Source: Chitinophagaceae bacterium
GTDB taxonomy: Bacteria; Bacteroidota; Bacteroidia; Chitinophagales; Chitinophagaceae
Direction: 5' to 3'
DNA: 15,537 nt
Assembly: GCA_025362915.1 (NCBI GenBank)
Contig: JANYEU010000202.1
Location: 1 to 15,537, forward strand
Shown: piece by piece, positions 7,258-13,287 of the stretch
How the letters are laid out: each line of letters starts with the position of its first letter
Numbering within the stretch: position 1 is the first letter of the stretch
Made by a program: the position numbers and the translations under genes
Notes under the pieces: generated by a model
Seen by the model: the letters and a program-made list of their open reading frames with translations, nothing else
Databases searched by the model: none
What the model was told of the DNA's origin: nothing

Positions 7258-7751
7258 TGTGTTTCTGCTTGTGTTTTAAGGGTGTTTAGGTTCTTTTCCA
7301 TCATGGTACCCATTATCTTATCGTTCATCATCGACGCAAAACGTTCCCACGGATACCAGCCTATATGTTGTACAAACTGCCAATGTACTGCAGCCGTCAT
7401 CTGTCCTTTCTGTTGAAATATCTCCATTGTACTTTCTTGCATGCCATTGTTTTTTGTATCCCAAATAGAGTTGATGGCACTGTTCTCATTATTGGTTTGG
7501 GTGATGGTCACCATCGTGTTACCTAAACTTGCTTTTAGGGGTGAAGTCATGGTAACGGTGGTATCATTCATTCCATCTATCCATTTCTTCCATCCATTTA
7601 TGTCTTTTGTAAAAGAATAGACAGAGTCTTTAGGCGCAGCAATATCAACTACTCTAGATACTACCACCGTTGAAGGAAATAATAATCCGAGGCATGTTGC
7701 CATCAAGAAAAGGAAGAATATACTTATAAAGAAAAGCTTGATAAAATTCAT
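7254..7751 (-). CDS. Membrane-anchored SRPBCC (START-like) protein
   Basis: A 165-residue protein. One N-terminal hydrophobic segment (residues 4-25, FIKLFFISIFFLFLMATCLG) is followed by an SRPBCC-type domain: TVVVSRVVDIAAPKDSVYSF, then a helix with NGWKKWI and a series of strands ending in a long C-terminal helix. This fold binds hydrophobic ligands or acts as a cyclase; no catalytic role can be assigned. An upstream in-frame ATG at 7838 would add 29 residues, but these are encoded by a dispersed intergenic repeat, so I start at 7751, where the membrane segment begins. It lies 110 bp downstream of the ABC permease and is probably in the same transcript. Confidence 0.8.
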   Translation of the reverse strand: MNFIKLFFISIFFLFLMATCLGLLFPSTVVVSRVVDIAAPKDSVYSFTKDINGWKKWIDGMNDTTVTMTSPLKASLGNTMVTITQTNNENSAINSIWDTKNNGMQESTMEIFQQKGQMTAAVHWQFVQHIGWYPWERFASMMNDKIMGTMMEKNLNTLKTQAETH

Positions 7752-7826
7752 AATTATGATTGAAGGATTTGAATAAAATAATAATTCGTTAATATGATTG
7801 TTTGATTCTTCATGATTGAAATTCAC

Positions 7827-7855
7827 CATTCCTTTCATTCAAATCATTAAATCAT
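7827..7855 (-). repeat. Dispersed repeat, AATGATTTGAATGAAAG type
   Basis: On the minus strand this 29-base segment matches 11206-11234 on the plus strand at 25 of 29 positions. A shorter direct copy lies at 11157-11175. Each copy ends in an ATG preceded by GAA or GGA. This copy gives the false early start of the SRPBCC reading frame. Confidence 0.6.
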
Positions 7856-7861
7856 AATTCA

Positions 7862-8983
7862 TTATTCCCATTTAAACACCTTCCAAACAATAAAGTAAAT
7901 AAGCAGTGTCCATAATCCCAATGCGCCAAGGTCTTGCCAACATTCAAATATGCTGGCACCTTCAAAAGAAATCTTGCGCATGGCAAGGTTGAAATGCGTC
8001 AGGGGAAGTATTTTGCAACAGGTTTGTAGCCATTCCGGAAACACTGATATAGAAAAGAAAGTACCCGATAAAAGCATTTGTGGCAAACTGAAAATGTTTA
8101 TCATCAGCGGAATCATGGTATCGTTTTTAACGATGCTGGAAAAGATTAGCCCTACGCCCATCAACATCAATAAAAAGAAAATACTAAGCCCCACCATCTC
8201 TATAAAAGTAATAAATCCATGTGCCAAAGTGAAGCCTATGCAGAAATGCCCAACGGTAATCAGTACCAAAACGTTTATCAACTGGAAAAATATCCTGCTG
8301 AATCCTATCCCTAATAAGATGTTTAATTTGTTCACCGGAGTGGCGTAAAACCTTTTCAATACCAACTGTTCCCGAAGGTTAAAGAAGGTAAATGCTATGC
8401 CAAAAAGTGTGGAGAATAATAAGGAGAATCCAATCTGCCCAGGCAGAACAAAGTCTATTGTCTTGTATTCACGCACATTGTAAATGTCTTGTTTGATAGT
8501 AACTAATGTTGCTTTATTGCCATTCATTCTCTTTTCCAGTTTATCCGAAAGGTTCTCTAACAAAGGGATTAATTGAATAATATCCAAGCTGCTTGCAGAG
8601 GTAGATTTGATGGTTAAATCGAAATGGGGAAAGGGCTTTTGGTTACTAGAATCCAATGAAATACTTTTCTGAATATTCAATATTCCCGATAGTGTCCCTT
8701 TCTCCAACTCTTTTCGCATCTCTATTGTATCCGGAAAACTCTTTATAACAATGAAAGGTTGGCTGGTAATTGTCTTGTATAAAATGTTGGTCGTATCACA
8801 AGTGGGGGAGAGGGCAAGGTTGAAACGGGTAAGACTATTGCCACTGAACGCACCAAATATGAAGACAAATACCAACGGGAATATTAAACTGAAAACGAAA
8901 GACTGAGGATTTTTTAGGCTAGCAAGGAAACTTGCTTTTGTAATTGCCCCCAACGCTTTTGACTGATTATACTTATTACCCAT
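7862..8983 (-). CDS. ABC-2 type transporter permease
   Basis: A 373-residue membrane protein of the ABC-2 permease type. One membrane helix near residues 28-45 (SFVFSLIFPLVFVFIFGAF) is followed by an extracytoplasmic domain of about 135 residues. A block of five helices follows from about residue 185 to the end, including the cytoplasmic loop LREQLVLKRFYATPV that is typical of drug, antibiotic or polysaccharide exporters. The substrate cannot be told. No ATPase gene is next to it, so the partner must be encoded elsewhere. The gene is divergent from folK and has a TAnnTTTG box close to its start codon. Confidence 0.9.
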   Translation of the reverse strand: MGNKYNQSKALGAITKASFLASLKNPQSFVFSLIFPLVFVFIFGAFSGNSLTRFNLALSPTCDTTNILYKTITSQPFIVIKSFPDTIEMRKELEKGTLSGILNIQKSISLDSSNQKPFPHFDLTIKSTSASSLDIIQLIPLLENLSDKLEKRMNGNKATLVTIKQDIYNVREYKTIDFVLPGQIGFSLLFSTLFGIAFTFFNLREQLVLKRFYATPVNKLNILLGIGFSRIFFQLINVLVLITVGHFCIGFTLAHGFITFIEMVGLSIFFLLMLMGVGLIFSSIVKNDTMIPLMINIFSLPQMLLSGTFFSISVFPEWLQTCCKILPLTHFNLAMRKISFEGASIFECWQDLGALGLWTLLIYFIVWKVFKWE

Positions 8984-8999
8984 AATGCTTGTTGTGCTG

Positions 9000-9007
9000 C
9001 AAATCTA
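9000..9007 (-). promoter_or_regulatory. ABC permease promoter -7 box
   Basis: On the minus strand TAGATTTG matches TAnnTTTG and ends 16 bases before the ATG, giving a leader of about 10 bases. No good -33 element was found at the expected distance. Confidence 0.45.
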
Positions 9008-9062
9008 TTTGATAAAGGACAATGTTGGTTTAAGAAAGATTAAAACCTCGGGTAAAATCTAT

Positions 9063-9070
9063 TAGTTTTG
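9063..9070 (+). promoter_or_regulatory. folK promoter -7 box
   Basis: TAGTTTTG matches TAnnTTTG and ends six bases before the folK ATG at 9077, so the mRNA would start at or next to the ATG. The TTG inside this box also forms an in-frame alternative start that I reject. No clear -33 element is seen. Confidence 0.45.
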
Positions 9071-9076
9071 ACCGCA

Positions 9077-9565
9077 ATGCAAACAGCGTATCTCCTTCTC
9101 GGCAGCAATTTGGGCAATAGACTTTCTTATCTCGATCAAACAAAAGAACTTATTGGCAAGCATTGCGGCAATATCAGTCTTCAATCAAGTGTTTACGAAA
9201 CAGCCGCTTGGGGAATCACTGCGCAACCTTCGTTTTACAATCAGGTTATTGTTTTGCAAACAACGCTTTTACCCGAAACACTCATGCAGAAATTACTGGA
9301 CATTGAAGAAAGCATGGGGCGTATCCGCACTGTAAAATATGGCCCCCGCACCATCGACATCGACATACAATTAATAGATAACCTTACTAATAATACCCCG
9401 CTACTGATACTGCCCCATCCTTTTTTGCAAGAACGCAGGTTTGCCTTGCTGCCTCTTTCCGAAGTTGCACCACAGTTGATGCATCCTATCTTACATAAAA
9501 CCATGCTCGATTTATTAAATGAATGCACTGATGAATTGGAAGTAAAAAAAGTGCTCCTTCATTAA
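9077..9565 (+). CDS. folK: FolK, HPPK (folate synthesis)
   Basis: HPPK transfers pyrophosphate from ATP to 6-hydroxymethyl-dihydropterin, the step before dihydropteroate synthase in folate synthesis. The 162-residue product shows the N-terminal LLLGSNLGNR, YETAAWG and FYNQV pterin-side elements, the signature YGPRTIDIDIQLID with its magnesium-binding aspartates, and LPHPFLQERRFALLPLSEVAP. I start at ATG 9077 rather than the in-frame TTG at 9068, because the latter sits inside the promoter box. The deoxynucleoside kinase lies 309 bp downstream in the same reading frame, separated by a 42-bp tandem repeat array. I recall HPPK and deoxynucleoside kinase being joined as one protein in some marine Bacteroidota, which makes this arrangement notable. 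Confidence 0.95.
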   Translation: MQTAYLLLGSNLGNRLSYLDQTKELIGKHCGNISLQSSVYETAAWGITAQPSFYNQVIVLQTTLLPETLMQKLLDIEESMGRIRTVKYGPRTIDIDIQLIDNLTNNTPLLILPHPFLQERRFALLPLSEVAPQLMHPILHKTMLDLLNECTDELEVKKVLLH

Positions 9566-9598
9566 TCAGTGCCATTCTCTTGGTTCATTAATCCCGTA

Positions 9599-9780
9599 TC
9601 CGAGACCTCGGATGCGACAAAAGAGGTCTCGGTAGCGACATCCGAGACCTCGGATACGACAAAAGAGGTCTCGGTTGCGGCATCCGAGACCTCGGATACG
9701 ACAAAAGAGGTCTCGGTAGCGGCATCCGAGACCTAGGATGTGACAAAAGAGGTCTCGGTAGCAGCATCCGAGACCTCGGA
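9599..9780. repeat. 42-bp tandem palindromic repeat, 4.3 copies
   Basis: Units start at 9599, 9641, 9683 and 9725, with a part copy at 9767-9780. Each unit contains TCCGAGACCTCGGA (a palindrome apart from the centre) and GAGGTCTCGG, the reverse complement of CCGAGACCTC, so each folds into hairpins and neighbours can pair with each other. Units differ by one to a few bases. In the plus frame shared with folK the unit reads SETSDATKEVSVAT; unit 4 has TCG changed to TAG at 9734. There are no unique spacers, so it is not CRISPR. Confidence 0.92.
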
Positions 9781-9838
9781 AATGGCAATTAAATTAAAAA
9801 ATACTTCCTTTCCTCCCACCAACTGTGTATAAAAATCC

Positions 9839-9868
9839 TTTGCTGCTAATTCGTGCCAACTACCTTTG
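9839..9868 (+). promoter_or_regulatory. Deoxynucleoside kinase promoter
   Basis: TTTG (9839-9842), then 18 bases, then TACCTTTG (9861-9868) is a full match to the Bacteroidota -33/-7 promoter. The ATG follows six bases later, so the mRNA is probably leaderless. Confidence 0.65.
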
Positions 9869-9874
9869 GCTTTC

Positions 9875-10513
9875 ATGAAGTATAACTTAATAACGGTAGA
9901 GGGAAATATTGGGGTGGGGAAAACAACGCTTACACACCTGTTGGCAGAACATTTTAATGCAAGAATTATTCTGGAAGAATTTGCTGACAACCCTTTTCTT
10001 ACTAAGTTTTATGAGAATCCCAAACAATTTGCTTTTCCGGTGGAGCTGTTTTTTATGGCAGAACGCTATAAGCAAATGAGGGAAATGTTGCATACAAAAG
10101 ATCTGTTTCAGAGCGTTACCGTATCTGATTATCTGTTTACCAAGTGTTTGTTATTTGCCAAAGTAACACTACCCGAAGAAGAATACAGGCTTTACCATCG
10201 GCTGTTTGATATTTTGGAACAACAGATAACCTACCCCGAAGTGTTAATTTATTTGTATGCACCTATCAAGAAACTTCAGGCAAACATCAAAAAAAGAAAT
10301 AGGGAATACGAACAGAACATACCCGATGATTACCTTTTTCAGCTTCAGGAAACCTATACCAGTTACATTAAGCAACGCAACATAAAAACGATTTTTATTG
10401 ATGCTTCCAATGCAGACTTTTTGGGTAATCCTGCACATCTGCAAGTGGTATTTGATGCTTTGGATATGGATTTGGAAGGTGGTCAACACTATTTTACGTT
10501 ACCTAAGGATTAA
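9875..10513 (+). CDS. Deoxynucleoside kinase (deoxyadenosine-kinase-like)
   Basis: This enzyme phosphorylates deoxynucleosides with ATP in the salvage pathway. The 212-residue product has the P-loop GNIGVGKTT (10-18), EEFADNPFL, the base-side SDYLFTK region where relatives have a D/E-R-S type motif, and the arginine-rich lid KKRNREYEQNI. The family resembles the dAK/dGK group, but substrate preference needs assay. I start at ATG 9875, which follows a good promoter; an in-frame TTG at 9866 lies inside that promoter. Its TAA stop is formed by the first bases of a dispersed hairpin repeat (10510-10591). It shares its reading frame with folK upstream, with three stops between them. Confidence 0.9.
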   Translation: MKYNLITVEGNIGVGKTTLTHLLAEHFNARIILEEFADNPFLTKFYENPKQFAFPVELFFMAERYKQMREMLHTKDLFQSVTVSDYLFTKCLLFAKVTLPEEEYRLYHRLFDILEQQITYPEVLIYLYAPIKKLQANIKKRNREYEQNIPDDYLFQLQETYTSYIKQRNIKTIFIDASNADFLGNPAHLQVVFDALDMDLEGGQHYFTLPKD

Positions 10514-10591
10514 CCACAAGGAACACAAAGGAACACAAGGGTTAGAATCATTGTGTGCTTTGTGTCTTTACTTTGCGGCCTTAGTGGTTAA
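10510..10591. repeat. Hairpin repeat TTAACCACAAGG...GTGGTTAA
   Basis: The segment starts TTAACCACAAGGAACACAAA and ends with imperfect complements (CTTTGTGTCTTTACTTTG, then TTAGTGGTTAA), forming a long imperfect hairpin. I recall this wording as a dispersed intergenic repeat in several bacterial genomes, including Bacteroidota. The first TAA provides the stop of the kinase gene. It may end or stabilise that mRNA, but there is no T-tract. Confidence 0.7.
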
Positions 10592-10614
10592 AACAATTTT
10601 ATAAAACAGAGGGT

Positions 10615-11157
10615 ATGAGAAAGTTGAGCATGGATGAGTTGGGGCGTAGGAGCGTGGAAGAATTTAAACAGGCCGATAAAAACAAGATTGTAGTTGTGTT
10701 GGATAATATCCGCAGTATGCACAATGTAGGCAGCGTTTTCCGCACTTCTGATGCCTTTTTAATAGAAGCAATCTGCCTTTGCGGCTATACACCACAACCT
10801 CCTCATAGGGATATTCATAAAACGGCCTTGGGTGCCACGGAATCTGTAGATTGGCTCTATTATGAATCTGCAAAGGCGGCCGTTGAGGAGTTGAAAGCGA
10901 GGGATTATAAGATATATGCCGTGGAGCAAACCGAAGGAAGTATCTCTTTGGAGAAATTTAATTGGCAACCTTCTGAAAAGCTGGCCGTTATAATGGGTAA
11001 TGAGGTGGAAGGGGTTGATGCAGATTTATTACCACTTTGTGATGGATGTATAGAGATTCCACAGTTGGGCATGAAACATTCCTTAAACATCAGTGTGGCG
11101 GCGGGCATTGTTTTATGGAAATTATGCGAGCCGCGGTTTGCATCAATGATAAAATAA
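10615..11157 (+). CDS. SpoU/TrmH-family RNA 2'-O-methyltransferase
   Basis: A 180-residue SPOUT-class enzyme that methylates a ribose 2'-OH in tRNA or rRNA using S-adenosylmethionine. All three SpoU motifs are present: motif 1 LDNIRSMHNVGSVFRTSDAF with the catalytic-type N-x-G-x-x-R, motif 2 LAVIMGNEVEGV, and motif 3 CIEIPQLGMKHSLNISVAAG (residues near 147-166), which builds the deep trefoil knot. There is no N-terminal RNA-binding domain of the L30e type, so it resembles TrmH/TrmL single-domain members. The exact RNA target cannot be read from sequence. The gene follows the hairpin repeat, with a GAGGG stretch just before the ATG that could serve as a ribosome binding site. Confidence 0.9.
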   Translation: MRKLSMDELGRRSVEEFKQADKNKIVVVLDNIRSMHNVGSVFRTSDAFLIEAICLCGYTPQPPHRDIHKTALGATESVDWLYYESAKAAVEELKARDYKIYAVEQTEGSISLEKFNWQPSEKLAVIMGNEVEGVDADLLPLCDGCIEIPQLGMKHSLNISVAAGIVLWKLCEPRFASMIK

Positions 11158-11235
11158 TTTGAATGAAAGAAATGATTGAGGTCGTTTTAGTATTTGAATA
11201 TCACAATGATTAAATGATTTGAATAAACGAAATGA
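11157..11235 (+). repeat. Direct repeat spanning the prenyltransferase start
   Basis: ATTTGAATGAAAGAAATGA (11157-11175) and ATTTGAATAAACGAAATGA (11217-11235) agree at 17 of 19 bases. The second copy contains the ATG of the prenyltransferase gene. A longer inverted relative lies at 7827-7855. Nothing else was recognised in this 74-bp junction. Confidence 0.65.
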
Positions 11236-12173
11236 GTACAGTAAGAAATTATCTTTCCTTAGTAAAGTTTTCCCATACCATATTTGCAATGCCCTTTGCG
11301 ATGATTGGCTTTGTATTAGGTTTAACAAACTATGAATATTACCGAATATTCTCTCCAGCTACACGCAATTTTATTGATGGATTTCCGAAGGATTTCTTTA
11401 TAGGTTATCCAAAGTCATTAGCTGAGGCTGTAGTAAGGTTTGTCTTGGTTATTGTTTGCATGGTCACTGCCCGAAGTGCGGCCATGGCTTTTAACAGATA
11501 CCTCGACAGGCACTTTGATGCAAAGAATCCCCGCACGGCCAACAGAGAAATTCCTGCAGGTATTGTTTCTGCACAGAACGCGCTTTACTTTATTATTGGT
11601 TCATGCGTTTTGTTTGTAATTGCTACCTATTTCATCAATCGTTTGTGTTTTTTTCTGAGTCCGATTGCATTGTTTGTCATCCTGTTTTACAGTTACACCA
11701 AACGGTTTACGTATTTATGCCATCTTGTTTTAGGATTAGGGCTTTCTCTAGCGCCAATAGGGGCGTATCTGGCTGTTACGGGTAATTTTGATTTGTTGCC
11801 CATCCTCTTTTCGTTAGCTGTTGTGTTTTGGGTAAGTGGATTTGATATTATATATGCCTTGAATGATATTGCTTTCGATCAGTCGCAACAATTGTATTCC
11901 ATTCCAGCGGTTGTGGGTACAAAAAATGGCTTAAGGGTTAGTAAGTTATTGCATTTTATCAGTGCATTTTGTGTATTGGCAGCGGGTTATTTCGGGGGCT
12001 TCCATTGGTTGTATTGGTTGGGCGTATTAGTTTTCGTTGGTATGCTTATCTATCAGCATAGCATCGTAAAACCAAATGATTTAAGCAAGGTAAACATTGC
12101 ATTCATGACTGCCAATGGTATTGCAAGTGTAGTATTTGGTTTATTTGTGATAGCAGATCTTTTAGTTAATTAA
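11232..12173 (+). CDS. UbiA-family prenyltransferase (UbiA/MqnP-like)
   Basis: A 313-residue integral membrane protein that should attach a polyprenyl chain to an aromatic quinone precursor. The two magnesium-diphosphate motifs are clear: NRYLDRHFDAKNPRT (88-102) and DIIYALNDIAFD (205-216). About eight to nine membrane helices surround them. The wording ARSAAMAFNR and NPRTANREIP fits the 4-hydroxybenzoate or futalosine-pathway (MqnP) branch better than MenA, but this is judgement from motifs only. An extra loop of about 35 residues (32-66, rich in Tyr, Phe and Asp) separates helix 1 from helix 2. No other quinone gene is in the window. The start codon lies in a dispersed repeat, and an alternative start is not apparent. 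Confidence 0.88.
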   Translation: MSTVRNYLSLVKFSHTIFAMPFAMIGFVLGLTNYEYYRIFSPATRNFIDGFPKDFFIGYPKSLAEAVVRFVLVIVCMVTARSAAMAFNRYLDRHFDAKNPRTANREIPAGIVSAQNALYFIIGSCVLFVIATYFINRLCFFLSPIALFVILFYSYTKRFTYLCHLVLGLGLSLAPIGAYLAVTGNFDLLPILFSLAVVFWVSGFDIIYALNDIAFDQSQQLYSIPAVVGTKNGLRVSKLLHFISAFCVLAAGYFGGFHWLYWLGVLVFVGMLIYQHSIVKPNDLSKVNIAFMTANGIASVVFGLFVIADLLVN

Positions 12174-12224
12174 AGTTGTACGTTATAAGTTCTACGTTGT
12201 ACGTAAAACTTATAACGTACAACT
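12174..12224. repeat. Perfect 18-bp inverted repeat before ruvX
   Basis: AGTTGTACGTTATAAGTT (12174-12191) and AACTTATAACGTACAACT (12207-12224) are exact complements around a 15-base loop. The loop itself repeats the word TACGTTGTACGTA. It fills most of the 63-bp junction between the prenyltransferase stop and ruvX. There is no T-tract, so an intrinsic terminator is not supported. Confidence 0.9.
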
Positions 12225-12236
12225 CAATATTTTCTT

Positions 12237-12647
12237 ATGTCTCGAATATTATGCATTGACTACGGTGGAAAAAGAACGGGGCTTGCCGTAACTGATCCAA
12301 TGAAGATTATTGCTACCGCTTTGGCTACCATAGAAAGTAAGGATTTGATTACTTACCTCAAACAATACATGGCTAAAGAGCCGGTGGAATTGATATTGAT
12401 AGGAATGCCCCTCAATTTGGATGGTACACCCACACATGGAACGCCTTTGGTGATAGCTGCCATCAAGCAATTAGAAAAGAACTTTCCAGCGATCCCGATA
12501 AAGACTGTGGATGAGCGTTACTCATCCAAACTTGCCTCTCGTGCAATGGTAGAAATGGGTATGAAGAAGAAAGACAGGCAAGTAAAAGGAAACATTGATC
12601 AAGTTGCAGCTACGATGCTTTTGCAAGAATACCTTAGTAATTTGTAA
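12237..12647 (+). CDS. ruvX: RuvX/YqgF, putative Holliday-junction resolvase
   Basis: YqgF/RuvX proteins have an RNase H-like fold and act in pre-16S rRNA 5'-end processing and, in some species, Holliday-junction resolution. The 136-residue length is normal. The acidic active-site residues are visible: D8 in CIDYGGKRTGLAVTD, E93 in VDERYSS, and D121 in NIDQVAATMLL. The motif LILIGMPLNLDGT lies between them. It follows the 18-bp hairpin after the prenyltransferase gene, and the plus-strand gene run ends here. It is convergent with cdd on the other strand. Confidence 0.94.
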   Translation: MSRILCIDYGGKRTGLAVTDPMKIIATALATIESKDLITYLKQYMAKEPVELILIGMPLNLDGTPTHGTPLVIAAIKQLEKNFPAIPIKTVDERYSSKLASRAMVEMGMKKKDRQVKGNIDQVAATMLLQEYLSNL

Positions 12648-12704
12648 AGGATAATAAATCCCTTCATTCACTTAGCAAGCGGGAAGCAATGAAACATTTA
12701 GGAT

Positions 12705-12738
12705 AAAAAAAATGTTACTTCCAATAAAGGAAGTAACA
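12705..12738 (-). terminator. Intrinsic terminator of lepB-cdd
   Basis: On the minus strand TGTTACTTCC, a 6-base loop and GGAAGTAACA form a perfect 10-bp stem followed by eight T residues. It lies about 40 bp beyond the cdd stop. It may also slow plus-strand transcripts from ruvX, but that side lacks a T-tract. Confidence 0.9.
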
Positions 12739-12776
12739 AATTAAATTATAACTCAGAAAATAGCGTTCTATCCAAA

Positions 12777-13268
12777 CTATTTCAAATCATCACCACTAAA
12801 AGAGAACGGTAATAAGTTGGTTGATTTATTAATCACAAAAACTTTTCCTTCCATACCACTTAATAACAGTCTTATTGGTTGATGCACACGTCCTTCATAC
12901 TCTTGTAATGCCTGTCTGCACATACCACAAGGACTTAGTGGACGGTTACTTTCTCCATTTAGGTTATTATAACTGATAGCCATGCTAAGAATGGGTTCAT
13001 TGGGAAACAACTGACCAACGGATGCCAATAATGCCCTCTCGGCACACACACCTACCGGATAACTGGCGTTTTCCTGGTTACTTCCCTTGATAAATTCTCC
13101 TGAATTCAGCACTGCATAAGCCCCCACCAAGAAGTTGGAATAAGGTGCATAAGCAATCTCTGTTGCTTTGCGCGCCTCCTCTATCAAATGAGCGTCTGCG
13201 GCAGACAAATCATCAATAGAATCATATTCTTCGTAATCAAAAGTGTATTTTTTTGTAGATGATGCCAT
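12777..13268 (-). CDS. cdd: Cdd, cytidine deaminase
   Basis: Cdd hydrolyses cytidine and deoxycytidine to the uridine forms in pyrimidine salvage. The 163-residue product has the zinc-site motifs of the family: C75-A-E77 (VCAERALL) with the proton-shuttling glutamate, and P-C114-G-M-C117 (SPCGMCRQAL). Three cysteine ligands indicate the small tetrameric type. The substrate-side YAPYSNFLVGA and GSNQENASYP motifs are also present. A longer reading from 13385 exists, but its first 39 residues overlap lepB and look like read-through; I start at the ATG at 13268, 19 bp after the lepB stop. About 25 residues precede the core domain, somewhat more than in short Cdd proteins. It is probably co-transcribed with lepB. 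Confidence 0.95.
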   Translation of the reverse strand: MASSTKKYTFDYEEYDSIDDLSAADAHLIEEARKATEIAYAPYSNFLVGAYAVLNSGEFIKGSNQENASYPVGVCAERALLASVGQLFPNEPILSMAISYNNLNGESNRPLSPCGMCRQALQEYEGRVHQPIRLLLSGMEGKVFVINKSTNLLPFSFSGDDLK

Positions 13269-13287
13269 AATGGGTTGACTTAAATTA

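Noticed and set aside
7752..7838. N-terminal extension of the SRPBCC protein from the ATG at 7838
   Set aside because: The extra residues are encoded by a dispersed repeat and precede a normal N-terminal membrane anchor that begins at 7751.
7862..8983. Complete ABC exporter operon
   Set aside because: Only a permease is present; the neighbours contain no Walker-type ATPase.
9599..9780. CRISPR array
   Set aside because: The whole 42-bp unit repeats without unique spacers, and no cas genes are present.
9588..9788. A 66-codon minus-strand reading frame with PRSRMPLPRP repeats
   Set aside because: It is a translation of the 42-bp DNA array, whose length is a multiple of three, so every frame repeats. 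There is no promoter or ribosome site, and the peptide resembles no known protein.
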